Of a stretch of 64,000 nt of DNA, positions 1 to 9,111 are shown in pieces (the stretch's first letter is position 1; the number at the start of each line of letters is the position of its first letter). Made by a program: the position numbers and the translations under genes. This DNA comes from Pseudonocardia asaccharolytica DSM 44247 = NBRC 16224. GTDB taxonomy: Bacteria > Actinomycetota > Actinomycetes > Mycobacteriales > Pseudonocardiaceae. The notes beneath the pieces were generated by a model. The model saw nothing but the letters and a program-made list of their open reading frames with translations, had not been told where the DNA came from and did no database searches. Location of the stretch: the NCBI RefSeq assembly GCF_000423625.1, contig NZ_AUII01000004.1, positions 62,001 to 126,000 of the forward strand, in the 5' to 3' direction.

Positions 1-1050
1 TCCCAGATCACCCGCACCGGGCAGACGCTCGGCACGCCGGCGTACATGGCGCCCGAGCTGGTGCTGGCGGGGATGACCGGACCGCAGACCGACCTCTACG
101 CCGTCGGTTGCACGCTGCATGAGATGTTGACCGGGCGCTGCCCGTTCCGCGGCGCGACCGCCTACGCGGTGATGACCAAACAGGTCGACGAGCGACCCCC
201 GGCCGTCCGGTCGGTGCGCGGCGAGGTTCCCCCCGGGCTGGAGACGCTCGTCCTCGAGCTGCTGGCCAAGGCCCCCGAGGAGCGACCCGGCAGCGCCGAT
301 GCGGTCTACCGGCGGCTGCTGCCGTTCGTCGGTGAGCTCGGCATGCTGCCCGGGGTGCTGACGCCGCCGTCGGTGCCGAGTCCGGTTCGGATGTACGCCT
401 CGGTGGTCGGGCGGGCGCTCAGCGTCTCTGAACCCGCCGCTCCGCCCCGCGAAGCTGCGGCCGCCCAGCCGCATGCGCCCCAGCGGTTCAGCCGCGGCGA
501 ACTGGAGCGGGCCCGCGCGGAGGCGGACTCACTGGTCCGCGAGTCGCGCTACAGCCAGGCCGCCGAGGTGCTCGCCGCCGTCGCCCAGCCCGCGACCCGG
601 ATGCTCGGCGCCGCCGACCCCGACGTGCTCAGCCTGCGCTTCCAGCTCGCGATCATCCGGTTCGACGGTGGCGACTACCGCCGCGCCGCGCCGACCTTCG
701 CCGACCTCGCCGCCGATATCGCCGCGCACGTCGGACCCGACGAGGAGCTCGCGCTGCGCTGCCGGCGGCAGGAGGCCACCTGCAACGCCCTGATCGGCCA
801 GACCTCCAAGGCGTTGCGGCAGCTCGGTGAACTGCTGGAGGTCGAGCGCGGACGGTACGGCGCCGATGATGAGCGCGTTCTGGAGCTGCGAAAACAGATC
901 GGGTTGTTGCAGCTGGGGAGTGGGCGACAGGAGGCCGCGCAGCAGACGCTGCGCGGCCTGCTGGCCGATGTGGAGCGGGTGAAGGGGCCACATGATGCCG
1001 CGGTCGAGGCGATCCGCAAGCTCATCCCTCCGTCGACAATGGACTCATAG
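1..1050 (+). CDS. Ser/Thr protein kinase with TPR-like C-terminus (5' truncated)
   Basis: The reading frame is open from the first base, so the start and most of the kinase N-lobe lie outside the window. The visible part begins at the end of the activation segment: GTPAYMAPE carries the APE motif, followed by a C-lobe helix (DLYAVGCTLHEMLTG). The kinase fold ends near residue 110. After a Pro/Ala-rich linker, roughly residues 160-330 are helical repeats of TPR type. No membrane segment is visible, so a cytosolic kinase is likely. The stop lies 19 bp before the GTG of the giant helicase gene, which suggests cotranscription. Kinases linked to helicases occur in anti-phage systems; a defence role here is inference. 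Confidence 0.85.
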   Translation, partial: SQITRTGQTLGTPAYMAPELVLAGMTGPQTDLYAVGCTLHEMLTGRCPFRGATAYAVMTKQVDERPPAVRSVRGEVPPGLETLVLELLAKAPEERPGSADAVYRRLLPFVGELGMLPGVLTPPSVPSPVRMYASVVGRALSVSEPAAPPREAAAAQPHAPQRFSRGELERARAEADSLVRESRYSQAAEVLAAVAQPATRMLGAADPDVLSLRFQLAIIRFDGGDYRRAAPTFADLAADIAAHVGPDEELALRCRRQEATCNALIGQTSKALRQLGELLEVERGRYGADDERVLELRKQIGLLQLGSGRQEAAQQTLRGLLADVERVKGPHDAAVEAIRKLIPPSTMDS

Positions 1051-1069
1051 CGATCGAAAAGGAGCAAGG

Positions 1070-4000
1070 GTGAGCTCAGTACAGGACGAACAACCGATCT
1101 CGATCGTCCTCGAGGCCAGGCCCGTCCTCAGCTACGCGATGGCGCACAACGAGATCCCGGTCATCTCCCGGCTCGCGATCGAGAACGTGCCGGCCGACGC
1201 GCAGGGCGCGCGGCTGCGGCTGGACGTCGCCGACGCCGCCGGGTCGATCGGTGCCCCGCGGGAGATCCTGCTCGACCTGCACGCCGGGCAGCCGGCCGTC
1301 CTGAGCGATCTGAAGCTCGTCCTCGACCCCGCCGCGATGCTGCAGGTCGAGGAGCAGCGTCCGGGCGTGATCCGGGCGCGGTTGGAGATCGACGGCGTGG
1401 TTCGGGCGGAGGAGGTCGTGCGGACCGGGGTGCTCGCCGCGCACCAGTGGCTCGCGACGCCGCCGGCGCTCGCGCTGGAGATGCTCGCCGCACACGTCAT
1501 GCCCAATCACCCGGCGGTCACCGCACTCATGGGTGAGGTCGCCGACTGCCTGCAGCGCAGCACCGGAAGTCCGTCGCTGCAGGGTTACCAGTCCGGTCCG
1601 GAGCGGGTCGACGAGATCGTCGCCGCGATCTATACGGCGATGCAGGCGCGGGGGATCCGCTACGCCGAGCCGCCGGCGAGCTGGGCCGATGTCGGCCAGA
1701 AGGTCCGGACGCCGGGGGAGGTGCTCGACGAGCGCATCGGCACCTGCCTCGACACCGTCGTCGTCATGGCGGCGGCGCTGGAACAGGCCGGGATTCGTCC
1801 GCTGATCTGGCTCGCCGAGGGCCACGCCTTCCTCGGCTACTGGCGGGAGGAGACCTCGCTCGGCACGGTCGCCGAGTTCGACGTCGGCGGGCTCGTCAAC
1901 GATGTCGATCTCGGGCGGATGGGGCTCGCCGAGACCACCGCGCTGACCGTACGACCCGAGCCGATCCCGTTAGCCGAGGCGCGGCGGCTCCCCTACGCCG
2001 ACCATCTCACCGGGGACCTCGGCCACGTCGTGGGTGTGGTCGACGTGCACCAGGCCCGGGTGGACCGGATTCTCCCGCTGCCGGCCAGGACCCGCGACGA
2101 GGACGGCCAGGTGATCGTCACCAGCTACACGCCACCCGCCGCGGGCGCATCGGTCTCCGCGCCGCGGGACGCGCCCGGACGGGTCGCGCCAGGGAGGCCG
2201 GCCGAGCCCCCGCGCGTGACCCGCTGGAAGAACGCCCTGCTCGACCTCAGCCTGCGCAACCGTCTGATCAATTTCACTGCCCGCTCCGCGCTGTCGCTGG
2301 CCATACCGGACAGGCACCTGGGGCTGCTCGAGGACCTCCTGCACCAGGGCGGCTCGATCACCCTGAATCCATCCGACGACCTCGCCGCGATCGACCGTGA
2401 GCGCGGGATCCGCCACGGGGGAGAACTGCCACTCGCCACGCTCATCGAGCTTCTGCAGGGCAAGCGCACCGCCTACGCCGACGTCACCGACGCGCAGTAT
2501 CCGAGCCGCCTGCGCGGTCTGGCGTACAAGGCCCGGACGATCCTGGAGGAGACCGGCGCCAACAACCTCTACCTCGCCCTCGGCACCCTGGCGTGGGAGT
2601 TGGACGGCCGGGTGCTGCGCTCGCCGCTGATCCTCGTGCCGGTCACGCTGAGGGGCAACGCACGGGGCGGCCGGTACCGGCTCGTGCTCGACGAGGCGGG
2701 CTCTTCGACCCCGAACTTCTGCCTCGTGGAAAAGCTGCGGCAGGTGCACGGGATCGACATCCCGGGTCTGTCCGACCCGGTCACCGACAACGCCGGCATC
2801 GACCTCGACGCAGCCTTCGACGCGACCCGCCGGGCGATCGCCGAGCGCGGGCTGCCGTACCGGGTCGAGTCGACCGCGGACCTCGCCGTCCTGCAGTTCG
2901 CGAAGTTCCGGCTGTGGCGCGACCTCGACGAGAACTGGGCGACCTTCGTCGAGAACCCGCTCGTCGCGCACCTGGTCGAGACGCCGACCGAGGCGTTCGC
3001 CGACCCGGTTCCCCCGCCGGCGTCGCCCGACCTCGACGGTCTCGACGAATGTTGCCCGGTCCCCGCCGACGGTTCCCAGCTGCGCGCGATCGCCGAGGCC
3101 GTCGCCGGGCGCACGTTCGTCCTGGAGGGGCCACCCGGCACGGGCAAGTCCCAGACCATCACCAACCTGTTGACGCGGGCCGTGGCCGAGGGCAAGCGGG
3201 TGCTCTTCGTGGCGGAGAAGCGGGCCGCTCTCGACGTCGTCCAGAAGCGTCTCGATGCCATCGGCATGGGGCCGCTGTCGCTGGATCTGCACGACAAGGG
3301 CAGCAAACCCGCCGCCGTTGGCGAGCAGATCAAGCGCGCGCTCGAGCACGCCGCCCCTGCCGACATCCAGGACCACGGCATCAGAACCGAGGAGCTGCGC
3401 GCGGCCAGACGCGTACTCACCCGATACGCCGAGAAGCTCCACGAGTCCAACGCCGCGGGCCTTTCCCTGTACGAGGCGCGCGGCGCCGCGCTCGCGATCG
3501 GGGACGACGTTGCACCGATGCCGGTCCCCGATTCCCTGCTGACGGGCGCGAGCCCGGACACGGTGGCCCGGCTGCGGCACCTGTTCAGCACGCTGCCCGA
3601 CATCGCCGACCTCGCACACCCGGGGGCCGGTCATCCGTGGGCCTTCGTCGACGATCCCGCGGCCGTCGACGTGTCCGCCGCGCATCTCGCCGCCCGTCGG
3701 CTCGACGCCGCGCTGCCGGCGCTGCCGCCGGGGCTCGGGCCGGCCCTCGCGGCGGTCCACGTGCCGGACGATCTGGCCGTCCTGGCCGATCTCCTCGAGA
3801 TCGCAACCCCGCTGCAGGTGCTCGACGAGGCCCGTGCCCCGCGCTGGCGCCAGGCCGTCGAGGGCGCCCTGCGCGCGGTCGAGCAGTTCGCCTCCGCCCC
3901 GCACCCGGGTCTCGAGCTGGTGACGAGCGGCGTCCTCGATCTCCCGGTCACCGAGATCCACGAGGAAGCGTCGGCGGCCGCCGCGTCCGGCTTCTTCGGC

Positions 4001-6943
4001 CGGAAGAAGCGCCTGATCGCCGTGCGCGATCGGCTGGCGCCGGTGATGCGGGATGGCGCCACGATCAAGCCGAAGCGCCTCACCGAGCTGACCGCCACGC
4101 TCGCCGATCTGCAGGAGGAGGTGCACGCCCTGGCCGGCCGGGTGTGTGCGATCCCGGGCCTGGCCCTCCCGCCGGGTTGGAACCCGTTCCGCGAGGACGA
4201 CCGGCGGGCGCTTGCCCAGCGGGTCGAGCGGCTGCGGTGGGCGGCCGGTGCCGTCGATCCCGCGCATCCCGACCCGGCCCGTGCGCGTTTCGTCGCGCCG
4301 CTGCGCACCGTTCTCGCCCAGGCGCCCGAGACCGATCCGCGGTCGGTGCGGGAGGCCGCCGCCGCGGCCGACGAGCTCCTGCGTGTCTGCGGCGTCACGA
4401 CCGCAGCCCTCGCCGCGTGGGCGGGTGGCGCCGGTCTGCCCGACCGCTGGCGGGCGACGGCCGCGGCGCGCGGGCTCGGCGATCCGCAGCTCGGCTCGCT
4501 GCGACACTGGCTCGACTTGCTCGGCCATCTGGAGCCGCTGCGCGCCGAAGGCCTCCACGAGGCTCGGACCGCGATCCTCGACGGCACGCTCGATCCGGAT
4601 GAGGCCCGTCGCAGCTTCGAACTAGGGCTCGCCCGAGCTTCGATCGACGAGCGCCTCCGCACCACCGGCCTCGATCGGTTCGACCCGTCGGCCCACGACC
4701 GCTCGATCAGCCGGTTCGTCACCGCCTCGGGGGGCGTCCGCGACCACCTTGCGACCGTCGTGCCGCACCAGGTCATCGCGGCGCGGGACTTCGAGCCGCG
4801 CGCCACCGGCGGAGAGGTCGGGCGGTTGCAGCGCCAGCTCACCATGAAACGCGAGGGTATGAAGGTGCGGGAGCTGATGACCAGGTTCGGGGACCTGATC
4901 ACCCGGGCGCTGCCCTGCGTGCTCGTCAGCCCCGACTCGCTCGCCCGGTTCTTCCCTGCCACGGCGGGGCTGTTCGACATCGTCGTCTTCGACGAGGCCT
5001 CGCAGGTGCGCGTCGCCGACGCGATCGGGGCCATGGGGCGCGCGCGCTCCGTGGTGGTGGTCGGCGACAGCAAGCAGATGCCGCCGACGTCGTTCGCCGA
5101 GAGCAGCTTCGCGAGCGACGACCTGGATTCCGACGGTGCGGAGGAGATCGTCGAGGACGAGGAGTCCATCCTCATCGAGTGTGTCCAGGCGCGGGTGGAA
5201 CGCCATCGGCTGTCCTGGCACTACCGCAGCCAGGACGAGTCGCTCATCGCGTTCAGCAACCATCACTACTACGACGGCAAGCTGTCGTCGTTCCCGGCTC
5301 CGGCGGCGTCGGGAACGGGGGTGTCGCTGGTCCGGGTCGACGGGACGTTCCACCGCTCGGGCCCACGCGTTACGTTGCGCACCAACCCGGTCGAGGCCGA
5401 GGCTATCGTCGCCGAGATCCGGCGCCGGTTCGCCGCGTCCCCGCAGGTGCCGCCTTCTCTCGGCGTCGTGACCTTCAACCAGCAGCAGCGCGCGTACATC
5501 GAGGGTCTGCTGCGCGACGCCGGGGACCAGCGGCTGCTCGACGCCCTGGAAGATCCGGACGGGCTGTTCGTCAAGAACCTCGAGAACGTCCAGGGTGACG
5601 AGCGCGACGTCGTGCTGTTCTCGACCGCGTTCAGCGTCAACGAACGCGGTGTGCTGCCGCTCAGCTTCGGGCCGCTCAACCGGGTGGGTGGGGAGCGCCG
5701 GCTGAACGTGGCCGTGACCCGCGCCCGTCGCCAGGTGATCGTCTACTCCAGCTTCGCCCCGGCGCAGCTCCGTACCGAGGAGACGTCGTCGGTCGGGCTC
5801 CGGCACCTGCGCACGTACCTGGAGATGGCCGCGAACGGGCCCGCCGCGCTGCCGCGCGATGCGCGGCCTCGAGCCGTGCCGGACCGGCATCGCGCACAGA
5901 TCGCGGATCGGTTGCGCGACAAGGGAATCGTAGTCCAGACGAACGTCGGGCTCTCCGGATTCGTGATCGACCTGGTGCTCGGTGATCCCGACGAGCCGCG
6001 CGTCGCGGTCCTGCTCGACGGCCTGCCGTGGTCGAAGCGGCTGACCGCCCGGGACCGGGACGCGCTGCCGCGCGAGGTCCTGACCGATGTCCTCGGCTGG
6101 CCCGCGGTCGAGCGGGTGTGGCTACCGGACTGGCTCTCCGACCCGGAGGCGGTCCTCGATCGGCTGGTCGCGTCCCTGGCCGCCGCCCCGCGTGTGGTGA
6201 GGCGGCCTTCCGCCGCGGTGCCGGCACCTGTCCCCGAGCCGCAACCCTCGGCCTCGGTTTCCGCGTCACCGCCCCCGGCGCCGGAGCCGCCGCGCTCGCA
6301 GGCGCGCTCCGCCGCCGCCTCCGAGGGACTGGCCCCGACGCTCGTCGCCTCCGCCGCGATCCCTGCACCGGTGGACGAAACGGAGCCATTCGGCGCCGAT
6401 GTGTTCGTGCCGTGGGAGATTTGTCCACTTGGGACCGTCGAGGTGCTCGATGCTCTGCCGACGCGGTGGGCCGCTGCCCGGGTGGCCGCCGCGCTCGAGG
6501 AGGTGGTGGAGGCCGAGGGCCCGATCCATACCGATCGTCTGGCGCGACTCGTGGCAAACGCCTTCGGGCTGACGAAGGTCCATGGTTCCCGCAAGAAGGC
6601 CATTCTCCGGCACCTGCCCCGGGAGCTGCGCAAGGACCCCGACGAGCCGGTGATCTGGCCGGCCGGGCGGACACCGGAGGAGTGGGTCGGGTTCCGGACG
6701 ACGCCCGACGGCACGGGGCGCCCGATCAAGGAGATCCCGTTGCGGGAGATCGTCAACGCCATGGCGGCGTCAGCGCCGGCAGCGGCCGGTATGTCACCTG
6801 ATGAGCTCCACATCGAGATGAAGGCCGTCTTCGGCTGGGGCCGCCTCGGCACCGACATCTCCCAGCGGTTGAAGGCCGCGCTCGCGTTGGGTCTGCGGTC
6901 GGGCCGGCTGCGGATGGAGGACGGGATCGTGACGGCGTGCTGA
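1070..6943 (+). CDS. DUF4011/SF1 helicase with transglutaminase-like and degenerate nuclease domains
   Basis: A protein of 1,957 aa. I chose the GTG at 1070 because AAGGAG sits just upstream and the longer ATG start would overlap the kinase gene. Visible modules in order: an N-terminal region with a transglutaminase-like Cys226 (GTCLDT) and His252 (EGHAFLGYW); the DUF4011 signature LLDLSLRNRLINF near 390; a superfamily I helicase with Walker A GPPGTGKS at 687-694 and Walker B DEAS at 1308-1311; a REase_MTES_1575-type region near 1610-1700; and a DUF3320-like tail near 1780-1950. In the nuclease-like region IDL is kept (Asp1634), but the usual IECDG reads VLLDG, so the catalytic Glu is lost. 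Relatives occur in predicted anti-phage loci. Confidence 0.85.
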   Translation: MSSVQDEQPISIVLEARPVLSYAMAHNEIPVISRLAIENVPADAQGARLRLDVADAAGSIGAPREILLDLHAGQPAVLSDLKLVLDPAAMLQVEEQRPGVIRARLEIDGVVRAEEVVRTGVLAAHQWLATPPALALEMLAAHVMPNHPAVTALMGEVADCLQRSTGSPSLQGYQSGPERVDEIVAAIYTAMQARGIRYAEPPASWADVGQKVRTPGEVLDERIGTCLDTVVVMAAALEQAGIRPLIWLAEGHAFLGYWREETSLGTVAEFDVGGLVNDVDLGRMGLAETTALTVRPEPIPLAEARRLPYADHLTGDLGHVVGVVDVHQARVDRILPLPARTRDEDGQVIVTSYTPPAAGASVSAPRDAPGRVAPGRPAEPPRVTRWKNALLDLSLRNRLINFTARSALSLAIPDRHLGLLEDLLHQGGSITLNPSDDLAAIDRERGIRHGGELPLATLIELLQGKRTAYADVTDAQYPSRLRGLAYKARTILEETGANNLYLALGTLAWELDGRVLRSPLILVPVTLRGNARGGRYRLVLDEAGSSTPNFCLVEKLRQVHGIDIPGLSDPVTDNAGIDLDAAFDATRRAIAERGLPYRVESTADLAVLQFAKFRLWRDLDENWATFVENPLVAHLVETPTEAFADPVPPPASPDLDGLDECCPVPADGSQLRAIAEAVAGRTFVLEGPPGTGKSQTITNLLTRAVAEGKRVLFVAEKRAALDVVQKRLDAIGMGPLSLDLHDKGSKPAAVGEQIKRALEHAAPADIQDHGIRTEELRAARRVLTRYAEKLHESNAAGLSLYEARGAALAIGDDVAPMPVPDSLLTGASPDTVARLRHLFSTLPDIADLAHPGAGHPWAFVDDPAAVDVSAAHLAARRLDAALPALPPGLGPALAAVHVPDDLAVLADLLEIATPLQVLDEARAPRWRQAVEGALRAVEQFASAPHPGLELVTSGVLDLPVTEIHEEASAAAASGFFGRKKRLIAVRDRLAPVMRDGATIKPKRLTELTATLADLQEEVHALAGRVCAIPGLALPPGWNPFREDDRRALAQRVERLRWAAGAVDPAHPDPARARFVAPLRTVLAQAPETDPRSVREAAAAADELLRVCGVTTAALAAWAGGAGLPDRWRATAAARGLGDPQLGSLRHWLDLLGHLEPLRAEGLHEARTAILDGTLDPDEARRSFELGLARASIDERLRTTGLDRFDPSAHDRSISRFVTASGGVRDHLATVVPHQVIAARDFEPRATGGEVGRLQRQLTMKREGMKVRELMTRFGDLITRALPCVLVSPDSLARFFPATAGLFDIVVFDEASQVRVADAIGAMGRARSVVVVGDSKQMPPTSFAESSFASDDLDSDGAEEIVEDEESILIECVQARVERHRLSWHYRSQDESLIAFSNHHYYDGKLSSFPAPAASGTGVSLVRVDGTFHRSGPRVTLRTNPVEAEAIVAEIRRRFAASPQVPPSLGVVTFNQQQRAYIEGLLRDAGDQRLLDALEDPDGLFVKNLENVQGDERDVVLFSTAFSVNERGVLPLSFGPLNRVGGERRLNVAVTRARRQVIVYSSFAPAQLRTEETSSVGLRHLRTYLEMAANGPAALPRDARPRAVPDRHRAQIADRLRDKGIVVQTNVGLSGFVIDLVLGDPDEPRVAVLLDGLPWSKRLTARDRDALPREVLTDVLGWPAVERVWLPDWLSDPEAVLDRLVASLAAAPRVVRRPSAAVPAPVPEPQPSASVSASPPPAPEPPRSQARSAAASEGLAPTLVASAAIPAPVDETEPFGADVFVPWEICPLGTVEVLDALPTRWAAARVAAALEEVVEAEGPIHTDRLARLVANAFGLTKVHGSRKKAILRHLPRELRKDPDEPVIWPAGRTPEEWVGFRTTPDGTGRPIKEIPLREIVNAMAASAPAAAGMSPDELHIEMKAVFGWGRLGTDISQRLKAALALGLRSGRLRMEDGIVTAC

Positions 6944-7170
6944 CTCGTCCCCAGCGCGGACATGTGCAGATCACCGCCCGCGGCAAGGAGGTGCTGGCCG
7001 AGCGGCCGGAGCGGGTCGACATGCAGTTGCTGAGCAGGTTCGACGATTACCTGGACTACTGGGCTCGGACAAATGTCACTGTGAGACTCGAAGTGGTCGC
7101 TCAAGCCATGAGCGCCTCCGGTGCTCGCGCCGGCCGTGAAGGGGCTGACCTTCTCCCGACACCGCGATGA
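6937..7170 (+). pseudogene. mrr: mrr restriction endonuclease, N-terminal fragment
   Basis: The frame opens at a GTG overlapping the helicase stop. Its first 50 residues (RGHVQITARGKEVLAERP, then a short Phe/Trp-rich stretch) match the end of the winged-helix Mrr_N domain. About 70 N-terminal residues of a normal Mrr are absent, and the match fades near 7080. The next part of Mrr resumes beyond the IS110-type element at 8618, so I read this as the left half of an interrupted gene. Tight coupling to the helicase gene suggests helicase and Mrr once formed one operon. Confidence 0.65.
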
Positions 7171-7179
7171 GCGGTGCGA

Positions 7180-7514
7180 TTCCTCTTCGGGTTTGTCGTC
7201 TTGATGCGGTCGTCGCGATCCCGGGCTTGCGACACGCAGTCCGGCAACCGCTGGCCTGCCGCGGTCACTCGTTGATCGCTGCCAGGCTCGGTGCCGGTGA
7301 CCACGACTGACCCGAAAGTCTCACTGGCCGAGAACGTGTCGTGCCTTCGCGTTGGATATGTCGTCGTTGGTCGCCGGCGCCGGCCTGGCCCACCGAACCG
7401 CTGGCCTGATCAGAAGCCTGGCCGACCTGTGGGTCGTGCCTCATCACAGTCCTGCCGCGCGGTGACCGCACCCAGACCGGCGCCGACTCATCGGCCCCTA
7501 CCGGAGGGAACCGC
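7180..7514 (+). ncRNA. IS110 left-end non-coding region, candidate bridge RNA
   Basis: This stretch lies directly upstream of the transposase and has no convincing coding frame. Members of the IS110 group encode a structured bridge RNA in this position, which pairs with donor and target DNA. I did not fold the sequence, and the loops were not identified. The call rests on position and family knowledge only. Confidence 0.3.
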
Positions 7515-8578
7515 ATGTCCATGCTGACAGGACAGGTCGAGGTCGTCATCGGCGTCGACACCCACCGCGACACCAACACCGCCGCGCTCGTCGACGCCGC
7601 CACCACCGCCGTCCTCGCCCACACCGACTGCACCACCGACGCGCTGGGCTACAAGCGGCTGCTCGCCTTCGTCGACAAGCACGGCCACGGCCGGCGGGTC
7701 TGGGCAATCGAGGGCACCGGCAGCTTCGGCGCCGGGTTGACCACATTTCTGCTCGAACGTGGCGAGTGGGTCGTGGAGATCGACCGGCCGGCGCGGCGCA
7801 ATGGCGCCAAGTCCGACGAGCTCGATGCCGTCCGCGCTGCCCGGGAGGCCCTCGCACGCGAGCACTTGGCCGCGCCACGAGCCCGCGGAGACCGCGAAGC
7901 CATGCGGGTGCTGCTGGCCGCTCGCCAAGGCGCCGTAGTGGCCCGCACCCGGGCCATCGGGCAGCTCAAAGCGCTGATCGTCAACGCCCCCGAGGCCCTG
8001 CGCGAGCAGCTGCGCCGCGGCACCACCGACCAACAACTTGACCGCTGCGCCCGGCTGCGCACCCTGCCCAGCCACAGCATCGAGCACCGCGCCACCGTCC
8101 GCGCGATCCGCGCCGTGGCCCGCCGCGCGCTGATGCTCGAAGCCGAGGCCGCCGAACACGAAACCGAACTCGAAGAGCTCGTCACCGCGGCCTGTCCCGG
8201 CCTGCTCGAGCTGCCCGGCGTCGGTGCCATCACCGCCGCCCAGTTCCTGGTGTCCTGGTCCCACGCCGGCCGGCTGCGCAACGAAGCCGCCTTCGCCGCC
8301 CTCGCCGGGGTCGCACCCATCCCGGCCAGCAGCGGCAAAACGGTCCGGCACCGGCTCAACCGCTCCGGCGACCGCCAACTCAACCGCGCCCTGCACACCG
8401 TCGCACTCTCACGTCTACAACATCACCCGACGACCAAGACCTACGCAGCCCGCCGCACCACCGAGGGCAAGACCCCCGCGAGATCAAACGCTGCCTCAAA
8501 CGAGCTATCGCCCGCGAGATCTACCGACTCCTCGAAGCCCACGCCAAAGCCGAAAAGAAGATCAACCAGGCGGCTTGA
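7515..8578 (+). pseudogene. IS110-family transposase with a single frameshift near the C-terminus
   Basis: The start is the ATG at 7515 after GGAGGG. The N-terminal RuvC-like DEDD domain shows IGVDTHRDTN, AIEGTGSFG and KSDELDAVRAAR. The C-terminal Transposase_20 domain shows LLELPGVGAITAAQF and then PASSGKTVRHRLNRSGDRQL with the conserved serine. The frame breaks at a run of five C at 8473-8477. In the -1 frame the normal ending resumes (REIKRCLKR, then EIYRLLEAHAK) and stops at 8576-8578. A one-base loss, a sequencing error or -1 frameshifting could each explain this. If translation does not shift, the protein runs on into unrelated sequence. Confidence 0.8.
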
Positions 8579-8617
8579 CAGTCATAGAAGCATCTTCGAA
8601 CGAACCCTCGGGCGACC

Positions 8618-8844
8618 GTGGACGTGGCCGCGACGGACCGCGGCACCCCATTGGAAGCGGTCGCCGAGGCCATTCGAGAGAGTAACGAGGCACTGGCGGC
8701 CGAGGTCCTGCAGCGCGTGCTCGACCAACCGCCCGCGTTCCTGGAGCAGCTCGTCCTCACCCTGCTCAGCGCGCCATGGGATACGGCGGTCGGGCTGGCG
8801 CGAGCACCGAGCACCTGAGCCGCTCGGGCGACGGCGGGATCGAT
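8618..8844 (+). pseudogene. mrr: mrr restriction endonuclease, central fragment
   Basis: The segment reads TPLEAVAEAIRESNEALAAE and then FLEQLVLTLLSA, which is the Mrr catalytic-domain start. A frameshift near 8773 follows, and the match continues in another frame as MGYGGRAGASTEHLSRSGDG and GID, the Mrr motif containing the first catalytic Asp. Homology then stops abruptly; the QAKR half of the nuclease site is missing and the frame runs into an unrelated small protein. The gene has therefore suffered an insertion, a frameshift and a 3' deletion. Confidence 0.7.
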
Positions 8845-9108
8845 CCGGACGAGGCTGCGCTGGAGTCGCTGACCGAGGAGTTCCCCTGGGTCGACCTGCT
8901 GCCCGACGACGATCGCCGACGATTCGCCGTGGACTTCGTCCGGGCGGTGCAGGCGTCAGCGGAGCTGGGCCAGTGGTCGGTGCTGGCACAGGTGCTCGTC
9001 GAGTGGAGGGCGACCGCCGCGATCCATGCGGACCCGGCCCTCGCCGAGGAGCTGTCTCGGCTGATCGACGGGGACTTCGGCCCGGTCCCGGCACCGGACG
9101 GGAGCTGA
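8776..9108 (+). CDS. Putative antitoxin-like small protein with an mrr-derived N-terminus
   Basis: An open frame of 110 aa. Residues 1-23 come from mrr; the rest is acidic and helical (LTEEFPWVDLLPDDDRRRF, then VLVEWRATAAIHADP) and resembles small actinobacterial proteins found beside RelE-like toxins. No internal start is obvious after the mrr part, so the product may be a chimera made by deletion. It ends 3 bp before the ATG of the next gene, which supports a two-gene operon of antitoxin-then-toxin order. The family could not be named with certainty. Confidence 0.55.
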   Translation: MGYGGRAGASTEHLSRSGDGGIDPDEAALESLTEEFPWVDLLPDDDRRRFAVDFVRAVQASAELGQWSVLAQVLVEWRATAAIHADPALAEELSRLIDGDFGPVPAPDGS

Positions 9109-9111
9109 TTC

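Larger units (their letters stand above)
7171..8600 (+). mobile_element. IS110-family insertion element (ends approximate)
   Basis: The element holds a 345-bp non-coding left part and one transposase gene, and it separates the two halves of mrr. The right end should lie just past the transposase stop, near the sequence GACAGTCATAGAAGC. IS110 elements lack terminal inverted repeats and usually make no clear target duplication, so exact ends cannot be set by eye; both boundaries may be off by tens of bases. Confidence 0.7.

Noticed and set aside
1970..4558. Long minus-strand open frame (over 800 codons) opposite the first helicase gene
   Set aside because: It is low-complexity Arg/Gly/Gln-rich sequence with no domain, as expected from the complement of a high-GC gene. 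The plus-strand helicase has clear motifs.
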